Part shown: piece by piece, positions 11,735 through 20,421 of the stretch
How positions within the stretch are numbered: the stretch's first letter is position 1
How the letters are laid out: each line of letters begins with the position of its first letter
Assembly (NCBI GenBank): GCA_013298045.1
Contig: JAAFJI010000003.1
Location: 1-44,840, forward strand
DNA length: 44,840 bases
Reading direction: 5' to 3'
Source: Betaproteobacteria bacterium
GTDB lineage: Bacteria > Pseudomonadota > Gammaproteobacteria > Burkholderiales > Casimicrobiaceae
Position numbers and translations under genes: made by a program
Notes under the pieces: generated by a model
Told to the model about the DNA's origin: nothing
The model's input: only the letters and a program-made list of their open reading frames with translations
Databases searched by the model: none

Positions 11735-11895
11735 TTCCCGCTCTCGCGGCGCGGGAGAGGGTTAGGGTGAGGGCAGTGGAATCGGATCGAGGATTGACGT
11801 AGGGGTGATTGAGCGCATGCGTTGCGAGCAATAGACGGATTTCAACCGCCCTCACCCGCCCTATCGGGCACCCTCTCCCGCGCTGCGGGAGAGGG
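11735..11895. repeat. REPIN-like inverted pair (family B: CTCTCCCGC...GCGGGAGAGGG)
   Basis: Left arm 11735-11774 (CTCGCGGCGCGGGAGAGGG followed by GTGAGGGC) and right arm 11848-11895 (its inverted form, GCCCTCACCC ... CGCTGCGGGAGAGGG) flank a 73-nt spacer. Each arm is itself a hairpin. The pair fills the gap between the thiolase and fadJ genes and would form a long stem in the operon mRNA. Confidence 0.75.
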
Positions 11896-11900
11896 AAACA

Positions 11901-13199
11901 CTACACCGCTTCCAGCAACATCGCGCCACCTTGACCACCACCAATACAAATCGTCGCGAGCGCGCGTTTGCCGCCAGTACGTTTCAACGTATTCAACGCG
12001 TGCAAGACGATGCGCGCACCGCTCGCGCCGACCGGATGCCCGAGCGCAACCGCGCCGCCATCGACGTTCAACTTCGCCGAATCGATCGAACCCATCGCGC
12101 TGTCGAGACCAAGCTCTTCTTTGCAGAATGTCTCGTTCTCCCACGCGCGCTTGCACGCGAGCACTTGCGCGGCGAAGGCTTCGTTGATTTCAATCGTGTC
12201 GAGATCGTTAAGCGTCAGACCGTTGCGTTTCAAGATCGGTGTGGAAGCGTAAACAGGCCCCAAGCCCATTTGTGCCGCGTCACAGCCTGCCCATTGCGTA
12301 TCGACGATTTTGCCGAGCACGGGTAGATTGTGTTTCTCGACCGCCGCCTTGGTTGCGAGAGCGACGAACACCCCGCCGTCGGTGATCTGCGATGAATTGC
12401 CCGCCGTCACATTGCCATATTTTTTGTCGAAGAAAGGCTTTAACTTCGCGAGCTTTTCAGCAGTCGAATCTTCGCGTACGCCGTCGTCGTTCGCGTACAC
12501 ATTGCCTTTCTTGTCGATGAGCGGCGTCACTTCGTCTTTGTAATGACCGGCCGCTTGCGCCGCGAGCACGCGTTTATGACTTTCCGCCGCGAACGCATCC
12601 ATCTCCACGCGCGTAATGCCAAAACGATGCGCAAGGTTCTCCGCCGTTTGCCCCATGAGCAAACCGACTTTTGGATCGGTGAGTCCGCGCATGAGTGCAA
12701 TGATCGGCGAGAGCATTTCTTTCGGTGAGAGTTTCGCGAATACGCCAACACGCTGGCCAACACTCTTCGCGCTTGCCAGCGCAGCGAACCAAAGCACCAT
12801 CTTCGGCGAATACAAGAGCGGCGCATGAGAGAGCGCATCGACACCGCCCGCGAGCACCAATTCGCTGCGACCGGCGAGCATGTTGTTGATCGCCGAATCG
12901 ATCGATTGCATACCGCTGGCGCAATTCCTCATCACGGTCCAGCCGGTGACGCGATCTCCGCAACCGAGGCGCATCGCGACGTAGCGACCAATGTTGACTT
13001 CGTCGGCCGAAGGATTGGCGCAACCGAGAATCACCTCATCGAACTGATCGGGTTTCACCGGCAGGCGCGCAAGCAGCGCGCGACCGGCCGCGACCGCAAG
13101 ATCGGACGCGGTGAACGCCCCGGGCGCGTTGCGCGCTTTCAAGAACGGCGTACGCGCACCGTCAACAACATAAATGGGTTCGCGAAGAGCAGCGGCCAT
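11901..13199 (-). CDS. fadI: Acetyl-CoA C-acyltransferase (3-ketoacyl-CoA thiolase, FadI/FadA type)
   Basis: Thiolase of 432 residues that catalyses the last beta-oxidation step, cleaving 3-ketoacyl-CoA with CoA to acetyl-CoA and a shortened acyl-CoA. The nucleophile Cys is C93 in RNCASGMQSID. The catalytic His lies in VALGHPVGASGARI, and the C-terminal Cys in ICIGGGQGGAMLLE. The substrate-loop text (INEAFAAQVLACKRAW) matches the longer FadI-type thiolases. ATG 13199 has AAGGA 6 nt upstream. It starts 11 nt after the TetR gene ends and precedes fadJ, so the three form a regulator-thiolase-hydratase/dehydrogenase operon for fatty-acid degradation. Confidence 0.92.
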   Translation of the reverse strand: MAAALREPIYVVDGARTPFLKARNAPGAFTASDLAVAAGRALLARLPVKPDQFDEVILGCANPSADEVNIGRYVAMRLGCGDRVTGWTVMRNCASGMQSIDSAINNMLAGRSELVLAGGVDALSHAPLLYSPKMVLWFAALASAKSVGQRVGVFAKLSPKEMLSPIIALMRGLTDPKVGLLMGQTAENLAHRFGITRVEMDAFAAESHKRVLAAQAAGHYKDEVTPLIDKKGNVYANDDGVREDSTAEKLAKLKPFFDKKYGNVTAGNSSQITDGGVFVALATKAAVEKHNLPVLGKIVDTQWAGCDAAQMGLGPVYASTPILKRNGLTLNDLDTIEINEAFAAQVLACKRAWENETFCKEELGLDSAMGSIDSAKLNVDGGAVALGHPVGASGARIVLHALNTLKRTGGKRALATICIGGGQGGAMLLEAV

Positions 13200-13210
13200 G
13201 AGATTCCTTT

Positions 13211-13993
13211 TTAGAGCTTGCTGAGCGCGGCGACTTGCTGCGGCGAGCGCACCTTCGCGCGCAGCGCTGCACCGAGGAAGGGCGCGAGATACGCCAGCAG
13301 ATGCGTGTCATCGCTGTCCTCCCCGGACTGGATGCCGCCGAGCACGCGGCGCACGTCTTCGCTGGCAAGCGTCGAAGATACGGCGTCGAGAATGAAATTC
13401 AGTCGCATTGCCAGATCGTGCTCCGAGAGCCCGGGCAGCGTTTCGGCGAAAGCTTGTTTGAACTTCAAGTTGGTTGCGTTGTAGCGCTCATGTAAGAGCG
13501 TTCGCACAAAACTCGACGGATCGGCGTACGCGCGACCAATAAAGCGCAGAAAATCCGGCCCCCCGCGTGTCGCGTCGCGCGCCAGTACGAGCGCTGGCAG
13601 GAACAGGGTTGCGATGATCTGTTCGACACCGAACGAGGCATCGAAGCCGTTCGCGCGCAGCGCTTCGAGCCGCGACGCGCGTTGTTCGTTGAGCGGGTCG
13701 AGCCGCTCAACGAGGAGCATTGAAAACAGTTCGTCCTTACTGCCGAAGTGATAATTCACTGCGGCAAGATTGACGTTGGCCTCGGTGGTAATGGCGCGAA
13801 GACTGGTTCCCTCATAACCGCGCTGAAGAAAAAGCGATTCTGCGGCGCGGATGATTCGCGTTTTTGTTGGCACGCGACTCTCTTGCGCAATGCCGCTAGA
13901 AAAAACAACGTTAGAGCTGCTTTTTTGTGTATCAACTGCCAAGTTGATGCCGCTACTAGCTCCAATAAATTGGGCAAATGGCGAAATAGCCAT
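13211..13993 (-). CDS. TetR-family regulator, PsrA-like, of the adjacent beta-oxidation operon
   Basis: TetR/AcrR repressor of about 260 residues. The DNA-binding domain runs from TRIIRAAESLFLQRGYEGTS through ITTEANVNLAAVNYHFGSK (helix-turn-helix near residues 65-85), followed by a long ligand-binding domain. The phrase NLAAVNYHFGSKDELF is characteristic of the PsrA branch, which responds to long-chain fatty acids or acyl-CoA and controls fad genes. ATG 13993 is chosen because GGAG sits 5 nt upstream; this leaves an unusual ~40-residue leader before the HTH. A GTG at 13873 would give a standard N-terminus (PTKTRIIRAAESLF). An inverted repeat at 14008-14036 lies directly upstream and suggests autoregulation together with fadI and fadJ. 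Confidence 0.85.
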   Translation of the reverse strand: MAISPFAQFIGASSGINLAVDTQKSSSNVVFSSGIAQESRVPTKTRIIRAAESLFLQRGYEGTSLRAITTEANVNLAAVNYHFGSKDELFSMLLVERLDPLNEQRASRLEALRANGFDASFGVEQIIATLFLPALVLARDATRGGPDFLRFIGRAYADPSSFVRTLLHERYNATNLKFKQAFAETLPGLSEHDLAMRLNFILDAVSSTLASEDVRRVLGGIQSGEDSDDTHLLAYLAPFLGAALRAKVRSPQQVAALSKL

Positions 13994-14007
13994 ACACACT
14001 CCGAATT

Positions 14008-14036
14008 AATCGAACGATTTAAACGATTGTTCGATT
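14008..14036. promoter_or_regulatory. Inverted repeat, candidate operator of the TetR/PsrA-like regulator
   Basis: Perfect 8-nt arms AATCGAAC and GTTCGATT separated by 13 nt (GATTTAAACGATT), placed 6 nt upstream of the GGAG ribosome binding site of the TetR gene. The GAAC...GTTC core resembles fatty-acid regulator boxes. The rest of the 13994-14234 gap holds no supported gene; a short open frame there does not look like FdsD. Confidence 0.6.
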
Positions 14037-14234
14037 TTCGCGACGATTTCCACCAGGCGCAACCGAAACAATTAGGCAGCTTGCTCCAAGCGCGCTTTGC
14101 GTTGTAGGAGCGCAAACGGGGCATCGAGCCATTCGGCACGCACGCGATGGCCCATCGTCGTATGTTTTTGCGTCAGGAAATTACGCGCCCCGATTGGTCG
14201 GCGTGGTCGCGCCGTCGCGTTTCCAACGAGGCGG

Positions 14235-17054
14235 TCAAATGCGCGTCACGCGCACAGCAGTGACCTTAAATCCGGGAATTTTTCCGACGGGGTCGAGCGC
14301 GTCGCCGGTGAGCTTGTTCGCTGCGGCCTCCCAGTAGGCGAAGGGCATAAACACCTGACCGCGCGCAACATCGCGGGAGAGCGCCATCAGCGCTTCGATT
14401 TCACCGTGCCGAGATGTCAGCCGCACATGATCGCCCGCGCGAATTGCATCCGCCTCGGCGTCGGCTGGATTGATCGAAATCAAGGGAGCCGGCGCAAGCG
14501 CATCCAGCACGCTGGCACGTCGGGTCATCGCACCGGTGTGCCAATGCTCAAGCGCGCGCCCGGTCGAAAGGATGTAGGGGAATTGATCGTCGGTGCATTC
14601 CACGCCTTTGGCAAAGCTGCTTGCAACGAGTGTCGCTCGACCGTCTTCAGTCGGAAAACGATCCACAAACACCATCGCCTCGCCCGGGGCATCTTCACGC
14701 GCGGCTGGCGTCACCACTGCGCCCTCGCGCGCGAGTCGCGACCAGGACACGCCAGCCAGCGGCGGCATCACAACGCGCATTTCTTCAAAGACGCGTGCCA
14801 CTGCGACCTCGCTCGCCGCCTGACCGTCGCCGTCGGAGTCTTGCCAGTAATTCCAATTGAGCCCGACGCGGCGCGCGAGCTGTTCGATGATCCAGAGGTC
14901 CTGCTTCGCTTCCCCCGGCGGATTGAGCGCCGGGCGTCCCAGCTGGATCATTCGATCAGTGTTTGTGACGCTACCCCATTTTTCGTAGAAAGCGGAGGCG
15001 GGCAAGATCGCGTCGGCAAGCATCGCAGTTTCGGTCGGAAAGATGTCTTGTACAACCAGATGTTCGAGCTTGGCGAGACCCGCGCGCGCGTGATCAACGT
15101 TCGGGTCGCTCATCGCTGGATTCTCGCCCTCGATATACATCGCACGAATCTCTCCGTCGTGAATCGCGTGCATGATTTCAACGACGGTCAACCCAGCGTT
15201 TCGATCGAGCGGCGCTGACCAAAGCGATTCAAAATGTGTTCGAACATCGTCGCGGGTGACTCGCTGATAGTTCGGATACATCATCGGAATCAAGCCTGCG
15301 TCCGATGCGCCCTGCACATTGTTCTGACCGCGCAGCGGATGCAGTCCGCTACCACGTTTGCCGATCTGCCCACAGATCAGCGACAGCGCGATCAGGCAGC
15401 GGGCGTTATCGGTGCCATGCACATGTTGTGAAATGCCCATGCCCCAAAGAATCATCGCCGCCGGACTTGTCGCAAACGCGCTTGCCACTTCGCGAATCGT
15501 GTTTGGATCAATGCCGCAAATCTCGCTCATGCGCTCTGGCGTCGCCTCGGCAAGGCTTGCCTTTAGAGCATCGAAACCGTTCACGCGCGCCGCCACAAAG
15601 GCGTCGTCCACCAGAGCTTCAAAGACAATCGTGTGCAGCATCCCGTTGAGTAGCGCGACATCGGTATCTGGATTGAACTGCAAATGCCAGCTCGCAAAAC
15701 GTGCGAGTTCCGTGGCGCGCGGATCGGCGAGCACCAATCGCGCGCCGCGTCGCACCGCGTTCTTGATCCAGGTCGCGGCCACCGGATGATTCGAGGTTGG
15801 GTTCGCGCCGATCAAAAAGATGAGATCTGCGTGCTCGACGTCGGAGACTGGGTTTGACACCGCGCCTGAGCCGATGCCTTCGAGCAATGCGGCGACCGAA
15901 CTTGCGTGGCATAGGCGCGTGCAATGATCCACATTGTTGGTGGCAAACCCCTGCCGGATGAGTTTCTGGAACAGATAGGCCTCTTCGTTGCTACCTTTGG
16001 CAGAACCGAATCCAGCCACCGCCGCGGGGCGGTTTTCGAAGCGGGCGACATCGTTTGCACGTCTGAGCCCCTTTGCACTAAAGTCAAGCGCTTCATCCCA
16101 GCTTGCAGTGCGAAAGATTTCGTCGAGCCGTTTCTCGCCGCGCTTTACCCGCTCAAGATCGGCAACATCCTTTGCCACGCCCGCGCGCCGAATGAGCGGC
16201 TGCGTGAGCCGTTCGGGATGATGCACGTAATCGAAGCCGTAGCGCCCCTTCACACAAAGACGCCCATGGTTGGCCGGCCCGTCGATGCCGGTGACGTACT
16301 CAATGCGCTCGCCGCCGCCCGCGTTGTCCGACACGTGAAGCTTGAGCTGACAGCCAACACCGCAAAACGGACACACCGAATCGACGGTCTTTGCAATTGG
16401 CGCTAGACCCGCGCCGGCGGAAGGCGAAATCGCGCCGGTGGGGCAGGCTTGAACGCACTCGCCGCAGGCAACGCAGCTCGAATCACCCATCGCTGCGTCG
16501 GCGTCGAACACAATCTTCGCCTGCGCTCCGCGAAATGCAAGACCGATCACATCGTTGTTTTGCTCATCTCGACACGCACGCAGACAGCGCGTGCATTGAA
16601 TGCAGGCATCGAGATCGACATGCATCGCCGGATGCGTCGCGTCGGCGGCAGCTTGAAGGCTCTCACGGCGGCGCTTCGGGAAGCGATCGGCGCGCGCATT
16701 CTCCTTGGCAGCCCAATACGATAGCTCGGAATTTTTGGTGAGCGAATCCGTGCTGGCGCCTGCGTCACTCATTAAAAGTTCGAGTACCAGCGCACGTGCT
16801 TTCGCGGCGCGCGACGAATGAGTCTGCACCTTCATGCCGCCGGTGACGTTGCGACAACAGGACGCTGCGAGAACGCGCTCGCCGTCAATTTCAACCATGC
16901 AAGCTCGGCAATTGCCGTCGGGACGCAGCCCTGGCGTGTGGCAAAGATGTGCAATTTCGATGCCTTCGCGCTTCGCAACGGACCATATCGATTCGCCTGC
17001 CGACGCGCTCACCTCGCGGTCATTTAGCGTGAACTTGAGCGTGTGTGCTGTCAT
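14235..17054 (-). CDS. fdsA: NAD-dependent formate dehydrogenase, catalytic alpha subunit
   Basis: Soluble molybdenum formate dehydrogenase subunit of 939 residues, oxidising formate to CO2. The N-terminal NuoG-like part has a [2Fe-2S] domain (C38, C49, C52, C66; LRPDGNCRACMVEIDG). Ferredoxin-type [4Fe-4S] clusters follow (CIQCTRCLRAC, CVACGECVQACPTGAI), then the catalytic-domain cluster CPFCGVGCQL. The molybdenum ligand is the Cys in VDHCTRLCHASSV, the position of selenocysteine in E. coli FdhF, so this is a Cys enzyme. The C-terminal MGD-binding region includes YILSTGRALEHWHTGAMTRR. Its ATG overlaps the stop of the upstream FdsG-FdsB gene by ATGA, so translation is coupled. No FdsD or FdhD/FdsC gene is seen within the window. 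Confidence 0.93.
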   Translation of the reverse strand: MTAHTLKFTLNDREVSASAGESIWSVAKREGIEIAHLCHTPGLRPDGNCRACMVEIDGERVLAASCCRNVTGGMKVQTHSSRAAKARALVLELLMSDAGASTDSLTKNSELSYWAAKENARADRFPKRRRESLQAAADATHPAMHVDLDACIQCTRCLRACRDEQNNDVIGLAFRGAQAKIVFDADAAMGDSSCVACGECVQACPTGAISPSAGAGLAPIAKTVDSVCPFCGVGCQLKLHVSDNAGGGERIEYVTGIDGPANHGRLCVKGRYGFDYVHHPERLTQPLIRRAGVAKDVADLERVKRGEKRLDEIFRTASWDEALDFSAKGLRRANDVARFENRPAAVAGFGSAKGSNEEAYLFQKLIRQGFATNNVDHCTRLCHASSVAALLEGIGSGAVSNPVSDVEHADLIFLIGANPTSNHPVAATWIKNAVRRGARLVLADPRATELARFASWHLQFNPDTDVALLNGMLHTIVFEALVDDAFVAARVNGFDALKASLAEATPERMSEICGIDPNTIREVASAFATSPAAMILWGMGISQHVHGTDNARCLIALSLICGQIGKRGSGLHPLRGQNNVQGASDAGLIPMMYPNYQRVTRDDVRTHFESLWSAPLDRNAGLTVVEIMHAIHDGEIRAMYIEGENPAMSDPNVDHARAGLAKLEHLVVQDIFPTETAMLADAILPASAFYEKWGSVTNTDRMIQLGRPALNPPGEAKQDLWIIEQLARRVGLNWNYWQDSDGDGQAASEVAVARVFEEMRVVMPPLAGVSWSRLAREGAVVTPAAREDAPGEAMVFVDRFPTEDGRATLVASSFAKGVECTDDQFPYILSTGRALEHWHTGAMTRRASVLDALAPAPLISINPADAEADAIRAGDHVRLTSRHGEIEALMALSRDVARGQVFMPFAYWEAAANKLTGDALDPVGKIPGFKVTAVRVTRI

Positions 17055-18790
17055 GGCGCAACCGGTTGGTCGGTGAGTTCGTGAGCGAAATATTTAAACA
17101 CCGAATCAATCGGGTTCGGCGCAGCCTGCCCCAACCCGCAAATGGATGCGTCGCACATGACCTGCGACAGCTCTTCAAGCAATTCGCGATTCCAGACCGA
17201 TGCGGCGATCAGCTCGCCAGCTTTCGCGGTACCTGCACGGCACGGTGTGCACTGCCCGCAGCTTTCGTCTTCAAAAAATTTCATCAGGTTGCGTGCGACG
17301 TCCACTACACGATCGGCCTGCGACAGCACGACAATCGCCGCCGAGCCAATAAAGCAGCCATAGGCTTGTAGCGTATCGAAATCAAGCGGCGCATCGGCGA
17401 GCGATGCCGGCAAAATGCCACCCGACGCGCCGCCAGGAAGGTAGGCATACAGCGTGTGCCCGGACTCCATACCGTCACAATAGTCGTTGACAAGCGCCCG
17501 CAATGAGATTCCCGCCGGCGCGAGCTTCACGCCAGGATTGTTCACGCGTCCCGATACCGAAAACGAACGCAAGCCGCTGCGACCATTGACGCCGTGACTT
17601 GCGAACCACTGAGCGCCTTTGCCGAGAATTTCCGGTATCCAGTACAGCGTCTCGAAATTATGTTCAAGCGTCGGGCGACCGAACAAGCCAACCTCGGCGA
17701 CATAGGGCGGACGCAGCCTCGGAATGCCGCGCTTGCCTTCGATCGACTCGATCATCGCCGACTCTTCGCCGCAGATATAGGCGCCGGCACCTCGCCGCAG
17801 TTCGATGTGCGGCATGTTTGCGATCGGCGGCGCTGCACGCAACAGCGCAAGTTCGCGCTGCAATAGCTTGCGGCAAGCGTGGTACTCGTCACGCAAATAG
17901 ATGTAGATCGCGTCGATTCCAACCGCCCACGCGGCGATCAACATCCCTTCGATAAACCGATGCGGGTTGCGTTCGAGGTAGTAGCGATCCTTAAACGTAC
18001 CAGGCTCCCCCTCATCGATGTTGACTGCCATCAGACGAGGTGCTGTTTGGGCGCGCACAGCGCGCCACTTTCGTCCCGCCGGAAATCCCGCGCCGCCCAG
18101 TCCGCGAAGCCCGCTATCCTCAATCGCGGAGATGACTTGCGTAACGTCTCGCGCGCCATCGGTGCAACTTCGCAAGAGTGCGTAACCTCCTTGCGAGAGG
18201 TACCGCTCAAGGCCAATTGCATCAGATGGGATCGCCGCATTAACGCTCACGTCCGCAATGGCGGCAGCTATTTTGCTTGCCGTGGCGTGACCCATTTCGT
18301 TTTCGCCGATCGCACAGGCGGGAGCCTGTTCGCAGCGCCCGATGCAGGGCACGGCGACCACCGAAACCCCTGGTGTGACCGCCTCGACAAGGTCTTTGTG
18401 TAAGTGAAGCGAACCACGCATCGCACAGGACGGGCTTGCGCACACGCGAACCGTAGTGGTCGCAGCGGTCGGCGCAACGTCGTCTTCGAGTTGTCCAACC
18501 ACGCGAAAGTGATGATAGAAGCTCGCTACTTCGAACACCTCGGCGAGCGAGAGCCGCATGAATGCGGCAAGCGCCGACAGATGGGGCACCCACAATTGCC
18601 GATATCGATCGTTGATCGCGTGGAGATACTCGATCAGCAGATCGCGACGCGGTCGAACGACAGATGGATCGTCAAAACCCGCCGCAACGATTGCGCCTCG
18701 CACCTCATCCTGCACCACTTGCGTGAGCAGCGGGCGCTTGCGCTTTCCAGCGCGGAGCATGGTGAGGTCAATGCGTTGAACCGTACTCAT
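17051..18790 (-). CDS. fdsB: Fused FdsG-FdsB: NuoE-like plus NuoF-like NAD/FMN subunit of formate dehydrogenase
   Basis: Electron-output subunit of 579 residues that passes electrons from FdsA to NAD+. Residues ~1-160 are a NuoE/FdsG domain: a helical part (LLTQVVQDEVRGAIVAAGF, AEVFEVASFYHHF) and a thioredoxin-like [2Fe-2S] part (CASPSCAMRG ... CIGRCEQAPACAI). The rest is NuoF-like, with the FMN loop GLRGLGGAGFPAGRKW, NIDEGEPGTFKDRYYLERNP, GAGAYICGEESAMIESIEG and the [4Fe-4S] motif ESCGQCTPCRAG. In Cupriavidus and Rhodobacter these are separate FdsG and FdsB proteins, so this is a fusion. ATG 18790 (MSTVQRIDL) is chosen because the ORF track extension to 19042 runs inside oxyR. It begins only 37 nt after oxyR on the same strand. 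Confidence 0.9.
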   Translation of the reverse strand: MSTVQRIDLTMLRAGKRKRPLLTQVVQDEVRGAIVAAGFDDPSVVRPRRDLLIEYLHAINDRYRQLWVPHLSALAAFMRLSLAEVFEVASFYHHFRVVGQLEDDVAPTAATTTVRVCASPSCAMRGSLHLHKDLVEAVTPGVSVVAVPCIGRCEQAPACAIGENEMGHATASKIAAAIADVSVNAAIPSDAIGLERYLSQGGYALLRSCTDGARDVTQVISAIEDSGLRGLGGAGFPAGRKWRAVRAQTAPRLMAVNIDEGEPGTFKDRYYLERNPHRFIEGMLIAAWAVGIDAIYIYLRDEYHACRKLLQRELALLRAAPPIANMPHIELRRGAGAYICGEESAMIESIEGKRGIPRLRPPYVAEVGLFGRPTLEHNFETLYWIPEILGKGAQWFASHGVNGRSGLRSFSVSGRVNNPGVKLAPAGISLRALVNDYCDGMESGHTLYAYLPGGASGGILPASLADAPLDFDTLQAYGCFIGSAAIVVLSQADRVVDVARNLMKFFEDESCGQCTPCRAGTAKAGELIAASVWNRELLEELSQVMCDASICGLGQAAPNPIDSVFKYFAHELTDQPVAP

Positions 18791-18827
18791 GACTGAATTG
18801 AAGCGTAAAACGACATGCTTGCAGAGT

Positions 18828-19784
18828 TCATACGGCACCGACGCGCGCTTTGCGAACGGTTCTGGCACGCGCCGCCCCGGTGAAGCCCTTGCTGCGCGCG
18901 AATACTTTGCCAAGCTCGGCGATTTCCTGCTTGCGCGCCGAGGTTTTGCGGTAGGCAAGCGCGATTGTGCGCGCTGGGCCGCGCGGCGTGAAACGACGGG
19001 TGTAGAGGCTGGTGCCGGAGAGCACGCCGCCGGCGATCGCAAGCTCCGGCAGGAGCGTGTTGCCGAGGCCGCTTTGCACCATGTGGATCAGCGTGATCAA
19101 GCTGGTTGCGGCGATATTGCGATCGGCGCTTGGCTGTCGAATGCCGCACGCGGCGAGCGCATGGTCGCGCAAACAGTGCCCGTCTTCCAGAAGCAACAGC
19201 GCATCGGCGTCGATCTTCTCGATGGGCAGCGGTGCAGATGCGCCGCCGAGCTTATCGTCGGCGGTTACAAACAAAAACTCGTCGTCGAAAAGGGCGGTTG
19301 TTTCAAGCGCGCTCGGCAATTCGAATGGCAGTGCGATCAGCGCCGCGTCGAGCTGGCTTGCGATGAGTCGCTCAACGCAAACCGCGGTTAAGTCCTCGCG
19401 CAACACGAGCCTGAGTTTTGGGTATTGGGCTCTCAGGCGCGCGAGCGAATCGAGCAGCACGAAGGGTGCAATCGTCGGAATGACACCGAGCCGAAACCCG
19501 CCGGTGAGAGGGTTTCTCGCCGAAGCACAGAGCTCGACCAGGTCATTGGCTTGCGCCACCAATTCGCGACCGCGCTGAACCACAGCGTCGCCGATCGGGG
19601 TGAAGGCGACATGCCTGCGGTCTCGTTCGACAAGGGTTGCGTCAAGCGTACCTTCGAGATCGCGAAGACTGGCCGAGAGCGTGCTCTGAGTGATGAAGCA
19701 TTTCTCTGCGGCTCGCCCAAAATGCGATTCTTCGCTGAGCGCGATCAGGTAGCGCAGTTGCTGTAGTGAGGGAAGCGCGGGCAA
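18828..19784 (-). CDS. oxyR: OxyR-type hydrogen peroxide-responsive LysR regulator
   Basis: LysR activator of about 318 residues. The N-terminal helix-turn-helix covers LRYLIALSEESHFGRAAEKC to TLSASLRDLEGTL. The redox pair is readable as LEDGHCLRDHALAAC: C204 and C213 in this numbering, with the same 9-residue spacing as C199 and C208 of E. coli OxyR, which form a disulfide on peroxide exposure. The ORF track start at 20267 overlaps dps and is not credible. TTG 19784 (MPALPSLQQLRY) fits family length, although no clear ribosome binding site precedes it. It diverges from dps, a classical OxyR target, across 150 nt containing a TATCGATA palindrome. The fds operon follows on the same strand. Confidence 0.9.
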   Translation of the reverse strand: MPALPSLQQLRYLIALSEESHFGRAAEKCFITQSTLSASLRDLEGTLDATLVERDRRHVAFTPIGDAVVQRGRELVAQANDLVELCASARNPLTGGFRLGVIPTIAPFVLLDSLARLRAQYPKLRLVLREDLTAVCVERLIASQLDAALIALPFELPSALETTALFDDEFLFVTADDKLGGASAPLPIEKIDADALLLLEDGHCLRDHALAACGIRQPSADRNIAATSLITLIHMVQSGLGNTLLPELAIAGGVLSGTSLYTRRFTPRGPARTIALAYRKTSARKQEIAELGKVFARSKGFTGAARARTVRKARVGAV

Positions 19785-19817
19785 GAACGCACCAATATTC
19801 GTAAAAAGCGATTGCTC

Positions 19818-19825
19818 TATCGATA
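19818..19825. promoter_or_regulatory. TATCGATA palindrome in the oxyR-dps intergenic region, candidate OxyR site
   Basis: The 150-nt region between the oxyR start and dps contains CTATCGATATTAAG. ATAG/CTAT-type half sites are typical of OxyR operators, so this is the best candidate for autoregulation of oxyR and activation of dps. Only the palindrome is seen; function is inferred from context. Confidence 0.4.
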
Positions 19826-19934
19826 TTAAGTTGTTTTGCGCATCAACACAAGCGCGCGACAATGTGCGTCCTGAATCGATTTCATCAAACCCGCTCGAAC
19901 GACCCTTCGAGCCCTTGCAAAAGGAGTGCATCCC

Positions 19935-20405
19935 ATGAAGCTCAATACCGGTATCGCCGAGAAAAATCGCAAAGCGGTCGCCGCCGCGCTTGCGCAGCTG
20001 TTGGCCGACGAATTCTGCCTTTATGTCGCCACACGCGGCGCGCATTGGAACGTGAAGGGCGCAGCGTTCGGCGCATTGCACCTGTTCTTCGAAAACCAGT
20101 ACGAAACGATCGACGAAATTCTCGACGACGTTGCCGAGCGGATGCGCGCTTTGGGTGTGGATGCGCCCGCCTCGATCGGTGCATACGCGAAGGCGCAGTC
20201 GATTAAGGACGATGCAGGCGCGCTCAAAAGCGCGCCGCAGATGATCGCTTCGCTGCTCGCCGCGCATGAATCGATTATTCGCTTCTTGCGCAAGGCGAGC
20301 GAGATCGCGGACGAAGTGGACGATTCAGCGAGCGAAGATTTTCTGGTCAGCCTGATCGCGCAGCACGAAAAAATGGCCTGGATGCTGCGCTCGCATCTTG
20401 AGTGA
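19935..20405 (+). CDS. dps: Dps family DNA-binding ferritin
   Basis: Mini-ferritin of 156 residues forming 12-mer shells that oxidise Fe2+ with H2O2 and protect DNA. The inter-subunit ferroxidase residues are in place: His in RGAHWNVKGAAF, then LHLFFENQYETIDEILDDVAERMRALG with the expected acidic residues. ATG 19935 has an excellent AAGGAG 8 nt upstream; the ORF track start at 19926 is a GTG inside that element. It is divergent from oxyR and most likely induced by it. It converges on the dodecin gene across a perfect hairpin. The N-terminus (MKLNTGIAEKNRK) has a few Lys/Arg residues that could contact DNA. Confidence 0.92.
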   Translation: MKLNTGIAEKNRKAVAAALAQLLADEFCLYVATRGAHWNVKGAAFGALHLFFENQYETIDEILDDVAERMRALGVDAPASIGAYAKAQSIKDDAGALKSAPQMIASLLAAHESIIRFLRKASEIADEVDDSASEDFLVSLIAQHEKMAWMLRSHLE

Positions 20406-20421
20406 TCGATGTCGCTCGTTT

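Noticed and set aside
11822-12187. Plus-strand ORF starting in the 11.8-kb palindromes
   Set aside because: It is composed of REPIN sequence and antisense thiolase, with no start signals.
14085-14115. Possible further family A REP copy (GTAGGAGCGCAAAC)
   Set aside because: Only the first nine bases match; the palindromic core is missing.
14040-14234. Short minus-strand frame (RVRAEWLDAPFALLQRKARL) downstream of fdsA, considered as FdsD
   Set aside because: It lacks the FdsD pattern, has no ribosome binding site and is very short.
14097-15218. 373-residue plus-strand ORF
   Set aside because: It lies opposite fdsA, whose cofactor and cluster motifs are unmistakable. Its Arg/His-rich translation is an antisense shadow of GC-rich coding DNA.
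18791-19042. N-terminal extension of the FdsG-FdsB ORF
   Set aside because: It overlaps the oxyR 3' end in another frame and has low-complexity Arg/Ser/Ala text. The NuoE domain begins after ATG 18790.
19785-20267. N-terminal extension of the OxyR ORF
   Set aside because: It runs antisense through the whole of dps. LysR proteins start a few residues before the HTH, consistent with TTG 19784.
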